Source: Podarcis raffonei
Lineage: Eukaryota > Chordata > Lepidosauria > Squamata > Lacertidae
Direction: 5' to 3'
DNA length: 64,000 nucleotides
Assembly (NCBI RefSeq): GCF_027172205.1
Contig: NC_070615.1
Coordinates: 39,788,501-39,852,500, forward strand
In this document: positions 23,701 through 36,343 of the stretch, one piece after another
Numbering within the stretch: the stretch's first letter is position 1
Layout of the letters: each line of letters begins with the position of its first letter
Made by a program: the position numbers and the translations under genes
Notes under the pieces: generated by a model
What the model saw: only the letters and a program-made list of their open reading frames with translations
The model's database searches: none
Told to the model about the DNA's origin: nothing

Positions 23701-26700
23701 TTATTATTTGTACCCCGCCCATCTGGCTGGGTTTCGCCAGCCACTCTGGGCGGCTTCCAACAAAGATGAAAGATACACTAAAATGTCACATATTAAAAAC
23801 TTCCCTGAACAGGGCTGCCTTCAGATGTCTTCTGAATGTCAGGTAGATGTTTATCGCTTTGACATCTGATGGGAGGGCGTTCCACAGGGCTGGCGCAACC
23901 TTGCTAAAAGTTAAGTGGGCTGTAGACTAGGCAGGGTCTGGATGGAAGGGATCTATGGAAAATAATGCTACCTACTAGCTTGAACAGTTTCAGCAGCAAA
24001 TGGGACTCAATTGAACTTTGACCGGAGAAGACGTGTGTAGGATCACACTATATATACATGACCCTGCACACTGAACTGGAACTCTTTGTGCAGTGGCTCC
24101 CAAACTGTTTTCCCCACAAGTCACTTGAATTTGCTGGTGGTTCTTGGTGGAACCCTTAATGACCCCTTCTGCCTGCAACAGCAATTGTAAAGCACTGTGC
24201 TAGATGCTTTGTGATTTTATTGCTTTTATTTCCTATATTGTATTTTATTGTATTATAATTTGCATTTTGTAAAATTCAGGTCACAATACAACACAATACA
24301 TGAAATAAAAGAAGCATCAGCAATGCAATTAAAAATCAATGTGAATATTTAATGCGGACATTCCTGAATGGAGCTTGTGGATCACTGTGGTCCATGAACC
24401 ACAGTTTTGGAGTCCCTGACTTAGTGTAACTTTGCAGAGTAATGATGAATCCTCACCAGACATGTTTCCTGCCATGGGTAATGTCCTGGGCCAAGCTAGC
24501 AATCTCTCTGAGTGCAAAATAAACAGAGATTTGTTAATTCTACTTCTCTTTATAACATTCACTTGAGGCATGTGATTGTGAAACAGTGTAGGTTTGTCCT
24601 AACATAATGCTTTTCTGAGCTGTTAAAACTTTGCTTGGCTCAAAGCATAATATGCCACATGGCCAGAGGTATCCAACTAACTTGGATGACTAATTTCACC
24701 GAGGGACAGATAAAAATGGAAATTGGGGTGGGATTTGTTTTGCTCAACTGCACTGACCGAATCTGGATTCAGAGTTCAAAAGTGCATAGAGCTATAGCTG
24801 ATCTAATATTCCTAGCTGCCCCCACCCTTATCTGATAGCACAGCAAGATGAAATATTTGTGTTTCTGCTGGCCTACTTTTCTGAGCCATCCGGAAATGAG
24901 GACGAAGAATCCTCAATCCTGATGTTTTTCATCATCTTGTTATATTTGCTGCTTTAGTACTGCATGTTTTCCAAGCCCAAGAAAAGGGGGCATTAGCAGA
25001 AACTGCAACTGCCTCTTCTTCCCCACCTCCCCCACCCCAGATTTGATTAGATCCTTCAATCTAGTCTCTGACCCATTTGGAACTGAATGGCTTTCATTGC
25101 TGATGTGGATAGCCGTGGTTTGATCTTGGCTTGTTCTCTCTAAAGTTAAAACAAACCATAGTTGCTGCAGTTCAGACATACCGAGAAACTGTGGTTCATT
25201 TTAAAAGCAGAAGCTGAGACTTTTGATTTCCTCCTCGAGGCTATGAAAAAGGGGGGGGGGAGTGCATGGGCCCAGGGCTATTTATGCCTTGTCCACACAT
25301 TGGGAAACCATGATTTCCTAATTATGTATCACCTACCCCAATGTTTCTCAAATTTGAGTCTCCAGCTGTTGTTGGACTACAATACCCATCATCCCTAGCT
25401 GTCAGGACCAGTGGTCAGGAATGGTGGGAGTTGTAGTCCAACAATGTCTGGAGACCCAAATTTGAGAAACACTGACCTATCCCACTTCTCTCTAATCTAC
25501 CTGATAGGGCTGTTTTGAGGATAAAATGGAGGGGGGGGAGCTGTGCACACCACTCTGAACTTTTTTAGGAAACATGGTATGATTACAGATGCCTTATAGC
25601 ATCCATAATTGCCCCAGAAGCTGGTTTTAAAAAAGGTCTTATGCAAAAGAGGCAGTGTGGTGCTATGGTTAGAATGTTGGAGTAGGACCTGGGAGACCAG
25701 AGTTTGAATCCTCACTCCACCATTAAGCTCACAGGGTGACCTTGTGGGCCAGTCACTGCCTCTCAGCCTAACCTACCTCACAGGGTTGTAGGGATTAAAT
25801 GGGGGAGGGGACTTGAGCTCCGTGAAGAAAAAGGCGGGATATAAATGCAAGAAAGGAGAACAGGAAAAATGGAGAGAGGTGTGGGGAGCATGGTCCCAAT
25901 CTTTCGAGCCCATGTGGAGCCTTCCAAGAGCAGGCGTGTAGCAGACCACGTGGCCTTTGGGAAACCCTGCCTTTGCAAGGAAACATTCGAGGCGTGCTTT
26001 CCCCTGCAGCCAGGCACAGTTGGGCCCCGTTACAACAGGGCATTAATTTTTCTTGTCTGAAGGTCACACGCGGAAATAGCGCAGGCCTCCGTGGAAGGAT
26101 TTATAGCCCAGTGGTCAGCCAGAACGAAGGAAGATCCACTGCTTGCCGGGGAGGAATGGGAAATTTAGCGGAGCGTAAAGTAGCTTGCATACGGTGCAGT
26201 GCACAAGCTATTAATTGAGGCCTAGGAAAGCATCATCGGCAATTTATTGCCGCGAACGCTCACCTCCCCACCCCCATCAAACGCAGTGCCAGCTTGCCTC
26301 AGGAAAGGGGGGCTTAATGGACGGCCTATACAAGGAGCTGCGTGTTTCAAATTTATCTCGCCATCTTTCAAGGTTAGGTAAAGGAACTATATTTGCAAGG
26401 AGCCGCTTTAAGCGGACTGTAAATGACGCTGGGTTTAAATTCAGTAGCTTTCCCTCGAAAGGTGGGCTGTGGAGGCAGAGTTACCCTGCTGCCGTCATCC
26501 CCTCTCTTTGGTTTCCACCAGCTTCTCCTTTGTGTGTTTTCATGTTGGTCGTCTGTCAAAAAAATAAAAGACAGGCAGCCAATTCCTTTGTGGCTCTGCA
26601 GATACTGACAGTATCCTAAGAAGGGTGCTAAGTAGCGCTGCCTGGTGAGACGTGTGAGCAAATCCAGCTAGCAATTCAGAGTGCTGATTTTGACCTTCCG

Positions 26701-29700
26701 GCTGGGGAAGAAGTGTGGTGCAGTGGTTAGAGTGCCAGGCTAGGACATGAGAGGCTGGGGTTCAAATCCCCACTCAGCCATGAAGTTCACTTCGGGTGAC
26801 CTTGGACCAGTCTCCAACCCACCTCACAGGGTGGGGATTAAACAAGGAGCTGGAGAACCATGTCTGCCACCTTGGAACTCCTTGGAGAAAAAGGCGGGAG
26901 AAAAAGGCAGTAAATGAATGGAGGAATGAGAGTTGGAATCCAGCCACATCTTACATACTGTACGCCATTTTGAGCACTGGGGAAACCAGCCTTTAAATAT
27001 ACATTAAATGCCTTCCCAGCCAAGCACGTTGCCTCAGGATATGCCTCTCTGTGTCATGGTTGGTAGTTCAGAGCAATGGCTCTGAAAGTCTGTTTCTGAC
27101 TGATTCCCTCAGGAGGCAGAAATAATTGTGGCTGTGTTCAAGCTTTGTTCTGGCTGCCGCCGCTCTGCTAAGGTGACAATTCAGCTGACCTGGGGTTGAA
27201 TTCTCGCTGTCGCCCTGTGAGCACGGAGGAGAATTTGGCCATGCAGCGCAGGCAGGTGGTTAAATGGTCGGCTTCATGGGAAGGTGAACGCCAGTCCACT
27301 TTCCTTAGGGACTCGAAGCAAATTGCCTTGACCCAAACCTACGAGTGCAACTGCGAGTAGTCCTGGGTGGCTTGGCTGTGTAAGACAAGTGTCATGGTTC
27401 TCTTGTTGGTGACAGTTCTTCCTTATGATGAAAGGACAGTTGCACAGAAAGCAAATTGCTGTGAGAGAGAGGGAGGGAGAGGGGTTTCCCCCCCTGCCCA
27501 TAAAGTAATGTTGCTGAGTGTTAGGTGGATTGGCTCCTTTCCCCGCTGGGTTTTTCCTCTAAACAGAAACCCATCTTTTCTGGAGTAAGGACCACCAGCT
27601 AAGCCATTTTCCGGTGGGCTGCATCCAACTAAGGTCTACTCTGACCCATTGAAAGCAATGAACTTACGTTAGCCAAGTCCTTTCATTTTAGAGGTAGCGT
27701 TGAATACAACCTTGTGACTAATTTAGGCATATTACTTTCAGTGGGTCTCCTCTGAGTAGCACTAAGTTGGATACAACCCTGCATTTTCTGTAGCCCTGAG
27801 AAGACTCAAAAAGCAATTTATTTGAATTAAAGCTGAGAGTTCCTGGCTGAAGCAGTTCCTTTTTGCTCTTCTCTGCCCTCCCCAAAAGCAGGGAATAGTT
27901 GTCTGGGCTTTTCTCTATGTGACTTAATAGGACACGAAGGACAGCTATGTTTCTGTGTTAAAAGGCATAACAATTGACTGAATATTTTTTGCATTGCTGG
28001 TGATATTTTGAGACTTTCTCTCTCTCTGTTTGTGTGTGTTTCTTGAGGAAGTATCATTATTTAAATATCTCTGAATATGTTTGGAATATAAATAAGATTG
28101 TTTGCTCACAAGATGTAGGTTGACTGCACTTTACAGTGTTGGCGAATTTCAGCTTTCTTGTTTTTCTGTATGCCTTTCCAATGTGTGGTGTTCAATAAAA
28201 ATATATCCTAGGCTATGATCTCTCGCTTGAGGAGGTATGACACTATACTCACAAGTCTGCTTGTTTTAGCCTTCAAAAGACTAATCACGTCGTATTACTT
28301 GTATGATGCAGACCTTTTAATGCGTTTATTCTGATGTCGGTGTCTGGGTTTAATGTTTTTGGTGGGGGCTGAGGAGTTTGCTACTGTTTTTTTTAAAAGT
28401 GCTGGGATTGTTTTTTTACCCAGGCTGGGATAGACTTAAGCAGGCAAACTGGTGAAAGCTAAATTAAGAAAAGATCTGGAGATTCATCCCATGTAATTTG
28501 AAGTAACTTTAGAAAGCCAAGAGTATTCTTGTCCGTGGAACTGGATACTTATGCTATTCAGATTATTTCTTTTCTGGTGACAAAATGTCATATACAGAGT
28601 CATTGAGCATGTGTGTTTTGTAACACCAGAGCAATGGCAGATGTGATTGCATTCCATAGACTTCCTTATCTTAGTAGCCCATGGGAAACGTAATACCACT
28701 GTTGTTGTGTAAAGCTAAATGCACAAATTAACCTGTCTTTAAGAACCAGTATTTTGGAGGGGGTATAACTGAGTTGGAATCCTGAACACTCCTTTTAGGA
28801 GATCGTGGATCCCTGAAACATTCTGTCGCAAGTGCTGCTTGTTGAATAATTGCAGGTTGCTGGATAGTGCAGCAGAGATTTGAGCCCATGTGATTGTGTG
28901 CAGGTCTACTTAAAATCACAGGCCTGTTGATAAATCCATGTTCTGCTTGCTCATAAAGCAGTGGCTGTGATTTCTTTGCAGCGGATGCCTTTTTCAAAGC
29001 GGCAATAAGCCTTGTTCCCGAGGTGCCAAAGACGATCAACATAGATGGGAAGATGCGGTCCTCCGAAACGTTCCTCCTGGAATTCCTCTGCAATTTCTTT
29101 TCCACTCTGTTGATCATTCCTGTAAGTAGCCAGCATGAGCCACTCAATCTTTAGGGCTGAAAGGCTTATTCTTCTAACCCGCTGTTATACTATCAGGGCA
29201 GCTTATGTAGCTAGGCAAGACAAAAACAGTTGGGGGTTTCTAAAATAAAATAAAATAACAAGACACATAAGGGCTGTGTAAAATCATTAGGAAAATCAAA
29301 CGGGGGGGGGGGGACAAATTAATTTTTTTTTAAGTTCTTCCTGGCACCAAAATGACATTAAGGTTGGCTCTAGGCAGACCATTGGTGAATTCGGATGCTG
29401 CCACTAAAAAGGCCTTTACCCAGTCACCTGGTGGGTGGAAAGACTAGTCAATGGCTACTAGTCAAGGTGGGTGTATATTATCTTCCAGTATTGCAGTATG
29501 CTGGAGAGCAACAATGGGAGAGGGCTGTTGCTTTTGCGTTTTCCTAAGGCATTTTGTTGAAGCAGAATACTGGGCTAGGTAGGCCCTTTGGTTTCATCCA
29601 GCTGGGCTCATCTGATGGTCCTTAAACCCTTTAAGAGCATATGAACAGCTAAAAACTCTTCAGGCCATCTCCAGCATCCTATTCTCAAAATGGCCAACCT

Positions 29701-32700
29701 AATGCCTCTTGGAAACTCTGCAAGCAGGACATGAGTGCAGCTGCCCCCTCCCCACTTGCTGCTCTCAGAAACGAGGCTCTTTAAAAACATTTGTGCTTTG
29801 GGTTTTTTCAAAGGCTCAAATTGGGAAGAGCCAGGAGTGAGCCATGTGGATTTCATGAAGGCTTTCTGCCTTTCCCAGCGTTTTCTCCATGATTTTTGAG
29901 CTCCTTAGAAACAGGAGGTAAACCTCAGTCTGCATAGTGCAGGTGGGGGCTCTCACATGACTTGATGCTCTTCCACGAAAATAAAGTTAAACAAAACAAT
30001 AACATGGCAGCATGCTGCTAAACTGCCTGAAATTGGTTGGGTTAAGGTGAGCGCTTCTAAGCCTCTCTTAAGAGCTCTTCAGTCTCCCTTCACTTGCTTA
30101 CGACAGTGCATGGTTAACCATTGCTGAGCCAGCACAAAATCTCTCGAAGCAGGATGTTATGTTGCTGCTGGTGGCTGAAGTGTTGTTTGGGGGGCAGGAG
30201 TGTGGAATCAACCTGTTTGATTATCCTGGGTCTGACTTAAGTGTGTGTGTTTTTTCCCGTAGGACCATCCTGAGCAAGGCGTGTTGTTTCTTGTGCGAGG
30301 GCTGCTGAACGTCATCCAGGACTATACCTGGGAAGATAACGGTGATGATAAAGTCCGGATTTATACAAATGTTGTGCATCTTCTCTCAGCAATGAGTCAG
30401 GAGACTTACATCTACCATGTAGACAAAGGTAGGAGAGGGAGGCTTTGATGCTGGGAGCCCCAGAATTTCATTAGGAGGCTCCCCGCAAGCCAGAGTACCA
30501 AATGCTGACTTGCTTGTGTGAACAATAATGCAGCTGCCTTTGACTGAGTCAGCCCATTGGTCCATCTCCCCCAGTATTATCTACTCTAGTGCCCTGCCCC
30601 TGAAGTTTTGGACTACAATTCCCATCAGCCCTAACCAGCTTGGCCAATGATTCAGGGTTTACTCCTGATTGCTACTCCAGAGGCTTTCTTAGCTCTGCTA
30701 CTTCCAATGCTCTTAAAAGGAGATGCCTGGGATTGAAGCGAAGATCTGGAGAGACATTGCCAATCAGTGGAGACAGTGCTGGGCTTCGCATGGTCTGGCT
30801 CCACATAAGGCAGTTTCCTGTTAATTTAGAACCACGCAGACTGAGACCTTACTTCATACCACAATAGCTGAGTGGTATAGCATCTGCTTTGCATGCACAG
30901 GGCCCCAGGTGCAATCCCTGGCATCTCCAGGTACGGCTGGGAAGGACTCCCTTCCTGAAATCCTGGAGAGCTGCTGCCAGTCAGTGTCTACAGTACTGAG
31001 TGAGATGAGCCAGTGGTCTGACTCGGTGCAATGCTGGTTCCTATGTCCCTGTGCTCTACCACTAACCCTATGCACAAAGATGGAATTGTTTATGAATATG
31101 GCAGGTGTAAATACATGGAGGAAGTGGGTGATTGGAACTGCAGTCCAACAACCTCTGGAGGGCCGTAGGTCCCGCATTCTGGCTTTAAACAGCGACTTCA
31201 GGGAAAAAAGGAAAGCTTCAAGGAGACAGATTTGGTGCTAGCAAAGGTGTTCTGTTAGGAGCTGACAGACGTAATGGACAAGCAAAGGCAATTGAATGGA
31301 GTTGCTTGACAGCAGAAGATGTAAAGGCAGTTGAAGGTTTCAGAGGTGGATCGGTTAAGATCACTGATGCTGATATATCAGGGGAATAAGGAGGGGAAAG
31401 ACTGTGGAGAATTTTAAAAAGGTAAACACGAGGAGTTAGTCTGGATGCAGAGAGGATGGGATTGCCAATGGAGGAGTGGAGTGTTGCTTGGTCTGATGGA
31501 AGAGGTGAGCTATTTCAGCATAAAAGTTACGTGACTGGCATGCAGCCGTAGTCAAGATGAGACCTGATCAGGGTATGGAATGGAGTTGGAGGGGAGGAGG
31601 CAGAGAAGAAAGGGCCTGATTTACAGTGCTGTACAAGCAGAAGTGCCTTGGGCTGACGCCAGACTGATAAATGGAGGGCAAAGGGGTAAATGAAGTCACA
31701 GGGGAGCCCAGGGCTCTGCCCCTGCCCTGCCTTGCTAGTGGTGGATAGATTGCCTTTAAACTCCGGCAGTTAACAGAAAGGTGGCCTGGAGACCAAGAGA
31801 AGCCACTGACACCTGTTGGATCCGGCCTCTGCCCTGAGTTGTATAAATGAGGTTTCTTGTTTCAGGACTTCAAGTCCTCTCTGTATCCATCTTATACTGC
31901 CACCTCCCCCTGCTCCATCTTTTTGTTTGGTGGGGCTGCAAAGAGAGAAGAGTCAGGATTCTGTTATGGGCTTGTTTTGTTTTGTTTTCTTATGGTATAA
32001 TAGATTTGTATTTTAAAATGTGTTCTAAGTTGTTTGGAGACTTTCAGGTTACAAGGGACTAAGAAGTCTAATAGTAATGATGATGATCATAATTGTTATA
32101 ATAATAATTATTCTGGAGAAGGCAGTAAGGGGCAAAGAGAGAAGAGAGGAATCATTATTTCCAAAGAGTAAAAAGTTAAAGCTTTCAGTTTCCTTTTTTG
32201 TATCTTTCAACTGTGTGTGCGCAGGGGAAAGGCAGTGTTCAAAACTGAAGTCACAGTGCAGGTCAAGGGATCAACAGCCTTCTATAATTAAGTACAGTGA
32301 CCTGTCAGGCAATTAGTAGCCAGCATGAGGCAAGGGGCAGTAAAAGCTTGGAAATATGTAGGAGAGTAAAAGGCAGAAAGAGGCATGCATTTATTTAGAG
32401 GATTTAATAAACTGCTTGATCCAAGAAGCTCTCCAAGCCGTATACAAAAAAATTGGAGCTAAAACTCACCGTCTAATTAAAAACAAATATACGTAGAGCC
32501 ACTATCATTAGAGACAAAGATAAAATTAATAAAACTTCTAAAATGGATCTAGGTAACTCAGTTTCTATATCTGGGTAGACTTGCTGAAACGAATAGGCTT
32601 TCAGTGGGCAGCTGAAATAGTACAGCGAGGGCACCTGATTAATGTCAATAGGCAGGGTAGACACTGGTAGTGTAGCATCCCTTATTAAAACTGATCTCAA

Positions 32701-35700
32701 CACCAAGAAAATTTAGCTTACAATTTTATTTCGGATCGGATAGTATCACATTTGAAGTTTATACAGGTAACTTATGTCTTATGCATGGGTTCGGTTCTTG
32801 GGGTCCACACGTAAACACAAAATCAGTAAAAAGAAAAAAAAGGCACATACAAGAAAGGTGGGATTGGTTGATGCGCACATACAAAGTTTTGACCTGGAAG
32901 TTGATAGTGACTCCTAGGCAATCACAATGCTTTTAGAAAGATGCGGAGGCAGGATTGTCAGCCGCTACTTCAGCTGCTGGCCCAAAAGATGAGGCTCTTC
33001 ACCCTCCACGGCTTTTGCGGCTGCCCTCCCACCTAGCAAAGAGAGTTAGAAGGGTGATGGCAGCAGGCTGGTGATCAGGAGTTGCTTAGTCCCTGCAAAG
33101 TATGTGTGTATGTAGGAGAGACTTAAGGCACAGCATGAGCAGGGTGGGGAAGCTGAAGCCTTGAAGTCCTTAAGCCACATCCATCCATCCATCCATTCAT
33201 TTAGTATACCGCCCTTCATCTGCAGGTTGCAGAATGGTTGGTGGCCAGAAGGAACTTCTGCCAAGAGTGGCTGCTCAAAGCAAAAAAGGGGGGGAATCAT
33301 AGGTGGGAGAAGAATTCAAATCCAACCCCCGTCCCCAGTATGCCCAAATTGGGCTTTATTTGAATCACCCCCCTCTCCTGCCTTGTAGGGATTCAACATA
33401 GTTCAGCTCAAGATCAGTGTGACTAGTACTCAAGGATGACCTTAGACCAGTCACTGTCTCTCTCAGCCTAACCTACCTCACAGGGTGGTTGTGAAGGTAA
33501 AGTGAGGGTGGCGGATTATGCGCACCAACTTTTGCTAACTTGGTACCCAGCAGATATTTTGGACTACAACTCCCATCAGCCCGAGCATTATGCTGTGCTG
33601 ACTGGGGCTGATGGGAGTTGTATTCCAAAACAGGAGGGCGCCAGATTGGCAGAGGCTGGTGATATAAAATGTTCTGAGCTCCTTGGAAGAAAGGTGACAT
33701 GAAAATAGAAAGAAGATCCACTCTGGGTCATGTTTTCAGCCTCAGTTTGGTGCTTGTTTTTCCCTTTTAGCCCAGCTTGATAAATCCTTTTCGGTTACTA
33801 AGCAAGTATTGAGTGTGCAATTGGATTATGATCCTGCACAAAGAGCCTAAATACTTAATCCACACGTTGCAAACCTTATTTGTGCAAAACCTGGGATTAA
33901 GCGCTGCTTTGCATCAGTAACTCTTGAGCGCTTGGTTCAAAGAACTTCATGTATTCCCAACTTTAATAATAATATCTTACTAGTGCAGGCACGCTCAAGC
34001 TCATTTAATCTCATGACATTTCCCTAAGAGAGAGAGAAAAAGAAAGAAAGGAGGAAGGCTTCCGCCCTTCTTTCTCTCTTGCCATGGCAGTGGATGAAGT
34101 AGTTCTTTAAAAATACACAGCTTACTTGCAAGATAGCTTAAATGAAGTGTGGGTAAGGTCACTGGAGTAAGCTGCAAATGCTGGGAGACTTCTGTCTTGA
34201 TTGTGTAGCAGACCCCAGTATTCTTGTAAAATCAAATACTTACCTGAAAGAGGCATTTGGAATTACTTTAACCCGGGTTGGCAGCGTTGTGGCTCCTCCT
34301 GTTATGGGTGTGGAACCTTTTTCAGCCAAAGGGCCACGTTCCCTTCTGGGGCCACTACTAGTGGTGGGCGGGGTCAGAGGCAGAAGTGGGCAAAGTGTAC
34401 AATAGGCTAGTTTTTGCACACACCCCTCTGTGTCATCCAATCAGAGTTCAAGGATGCATTCAAGTCATGCAAAGTCAGGAACAAGTCTGGATACAAAGCA
34501 GGGCCCATGAGTGGGGAGAGAACCAGGAGCCAGATAGGTATTTGAGGGCCACATTGGGCCCCTGAGTCTGAGGTTCTCCCCACTGGCCCTGAGCTGTTTT
34601 TAATGTTCCATGTCGTATATGCATGGATGTGGTATTTTATGAGATTATGTTATATAAATACTTCTGTTTTTTTAAGCTGTTTTTGTTGTGATTGTATGTG
34701 TGCGTTTACTTCTTTTTAAATATTGTTGCTTTTTCCTATGTTTTTAGCTGCTCTTATTTTATTTATAAGCTGCCTTGAGTCAGGGGAAAAGGTGGGGTAT
34801 AAATATATAACAATAATAATCTTTTAGAAACTGGTTTGAAAACCTCTTGAGGTCTTATAAAGCAGAATGTAAGTATTCTAAATAAATAGATGGATGATGT
34901 CACAGGGGAGGTGATATCTAGAAAGCCCCGGGAGACACAGAATCACTTCTATTTCTACTTTTTTTTATTATTTCTCTGGCACACCCACTTGGTGTTTACA
35001 TTGCAATTTTTTAAGTGTCATGGGACTGCTCTTTTATTCTCTGTTTAGATTGTGTTTTGACGTGGTTGATTTTAAGCTGTAGCTTCTGAAAGTTTTGCTT
35101 TCTCTCCCTGATAATGTGTTAATAATGTTTAGCTTGCTTTGTTAGTCCCTATTGAATGGGTAATTTTATTGATTTTTGTTTTTCTGATTTTTATATCTTG
35201 TATGCTGCTTTGAGCACTAGTCATGGGGAACAGGGTATACATATTTCAGAGAAAACTATTTTGAGAAGCTTCACATTCTTGGACACCGTTCTGGCATAAT
35301 TTTAAATATTTGTGTAAGTGAAATAAAAATTGGTCTTAGAGATGTTACGTTCTTTGAAAACAAATTATTGAATGTACCATAAAGTCAACGGTGATCAATG
35401 TTCTAATTTGAAAGAAAAGACTAAAGTGAGAGAAAGCGTTCTTGTTTTGAAAATCAAAGAGCGTTCTCTAAGAACAGCAACTTTTTCATATTTCTGAAGG
35501 GAAACTTTAGAGGCTTTAATAAGTCCGAATAATTAGACAAACGTGGCTCATTAGTGTATTTCCCAGCAGAAACAGAATTTTCAGATCAGTCTTCTTAGAA
35601 CTTTAGTACAATCTGCTGAGGGTATTTGCATTTTGTATGCATGAAATCCACCCCCCACTGTTTTGGTTTCCAACAGTCAAAACAAATTAAGACTTGTCAT

Positions 35701-36305
35701 TAGGAATTTTCGTGCAAAAGTTACAGAACAGATCCATCAGTGTACACTAGGTCATGCCTACATGGATGTTCTGAATGCACATCCAACTTTGTAGCTCAGA
35801 CTCTACTTTGCCCATAGCTTACTCTACAGATGGAGTAATTTCAAGCTCAGGTGTATGTATGTATGCACTGGCTCTGCCCTCTGGGAATGGGTGGTATCCA
35901 GCTAAGCCCTACTGAGAGTTCTTGCATTGCAGGGGGTTGGATGAGATGACCCTTGGGGTCCCTCCCAACTCTACAATTCTATGACTAACTGAAATTAATG
36001 AATTAATGGGTCTCCTCTGAGTGGGACTAGCATTGGATACAACCCATTGTTACTTGGAAAACTGAAAGGCAGACAGAATTGCTCTGAGATTTTTTTTTGT
36101 ATTGCTTTGTAACGCTTTCATGTTGTTGTGCACTGCCCTGATGTTTTGCAAGAGGGTGGTACATAAATATTTTGATAAAAGTAAGTATTCTTACTTTATA
36201 TATATATTTAGAGCATTTAGGCCCCTTGCTTCAGCCCAAATGGCTCCCAGAGTGCCTTACATACAATCAATTAAAACGAGACAGTACGTGCCTGCAGGTT
36301 TACAA

Positions 36306-36343
<38 letters not shown>

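Larger units (their letters stand above)
19298..28981 (+). other. Longest VPS35L intron (9.7 kb)
   Basis: It contains a LINE tail (19361-19442), SINEs (19555, 20564, 22827 reverse, 25651, 26707), a hAT MITE remnant (21181-21304), a TIR MITE (21805-22208), a compound microsatellite and LINE tail (23408-23935), a hAT MITE (25339-25474), a repeat-free island (about 26040-26460) and a diverged palindromic repeat (27615-27780). 27800-28980 has no recognised element. Confidence 0.65.

Noticed and set aside
28728-29147. 139-codon minus-strand frame
   Set aside because: Antisense shadow of the VPS35L exon at 28982-29121, with no family signal.
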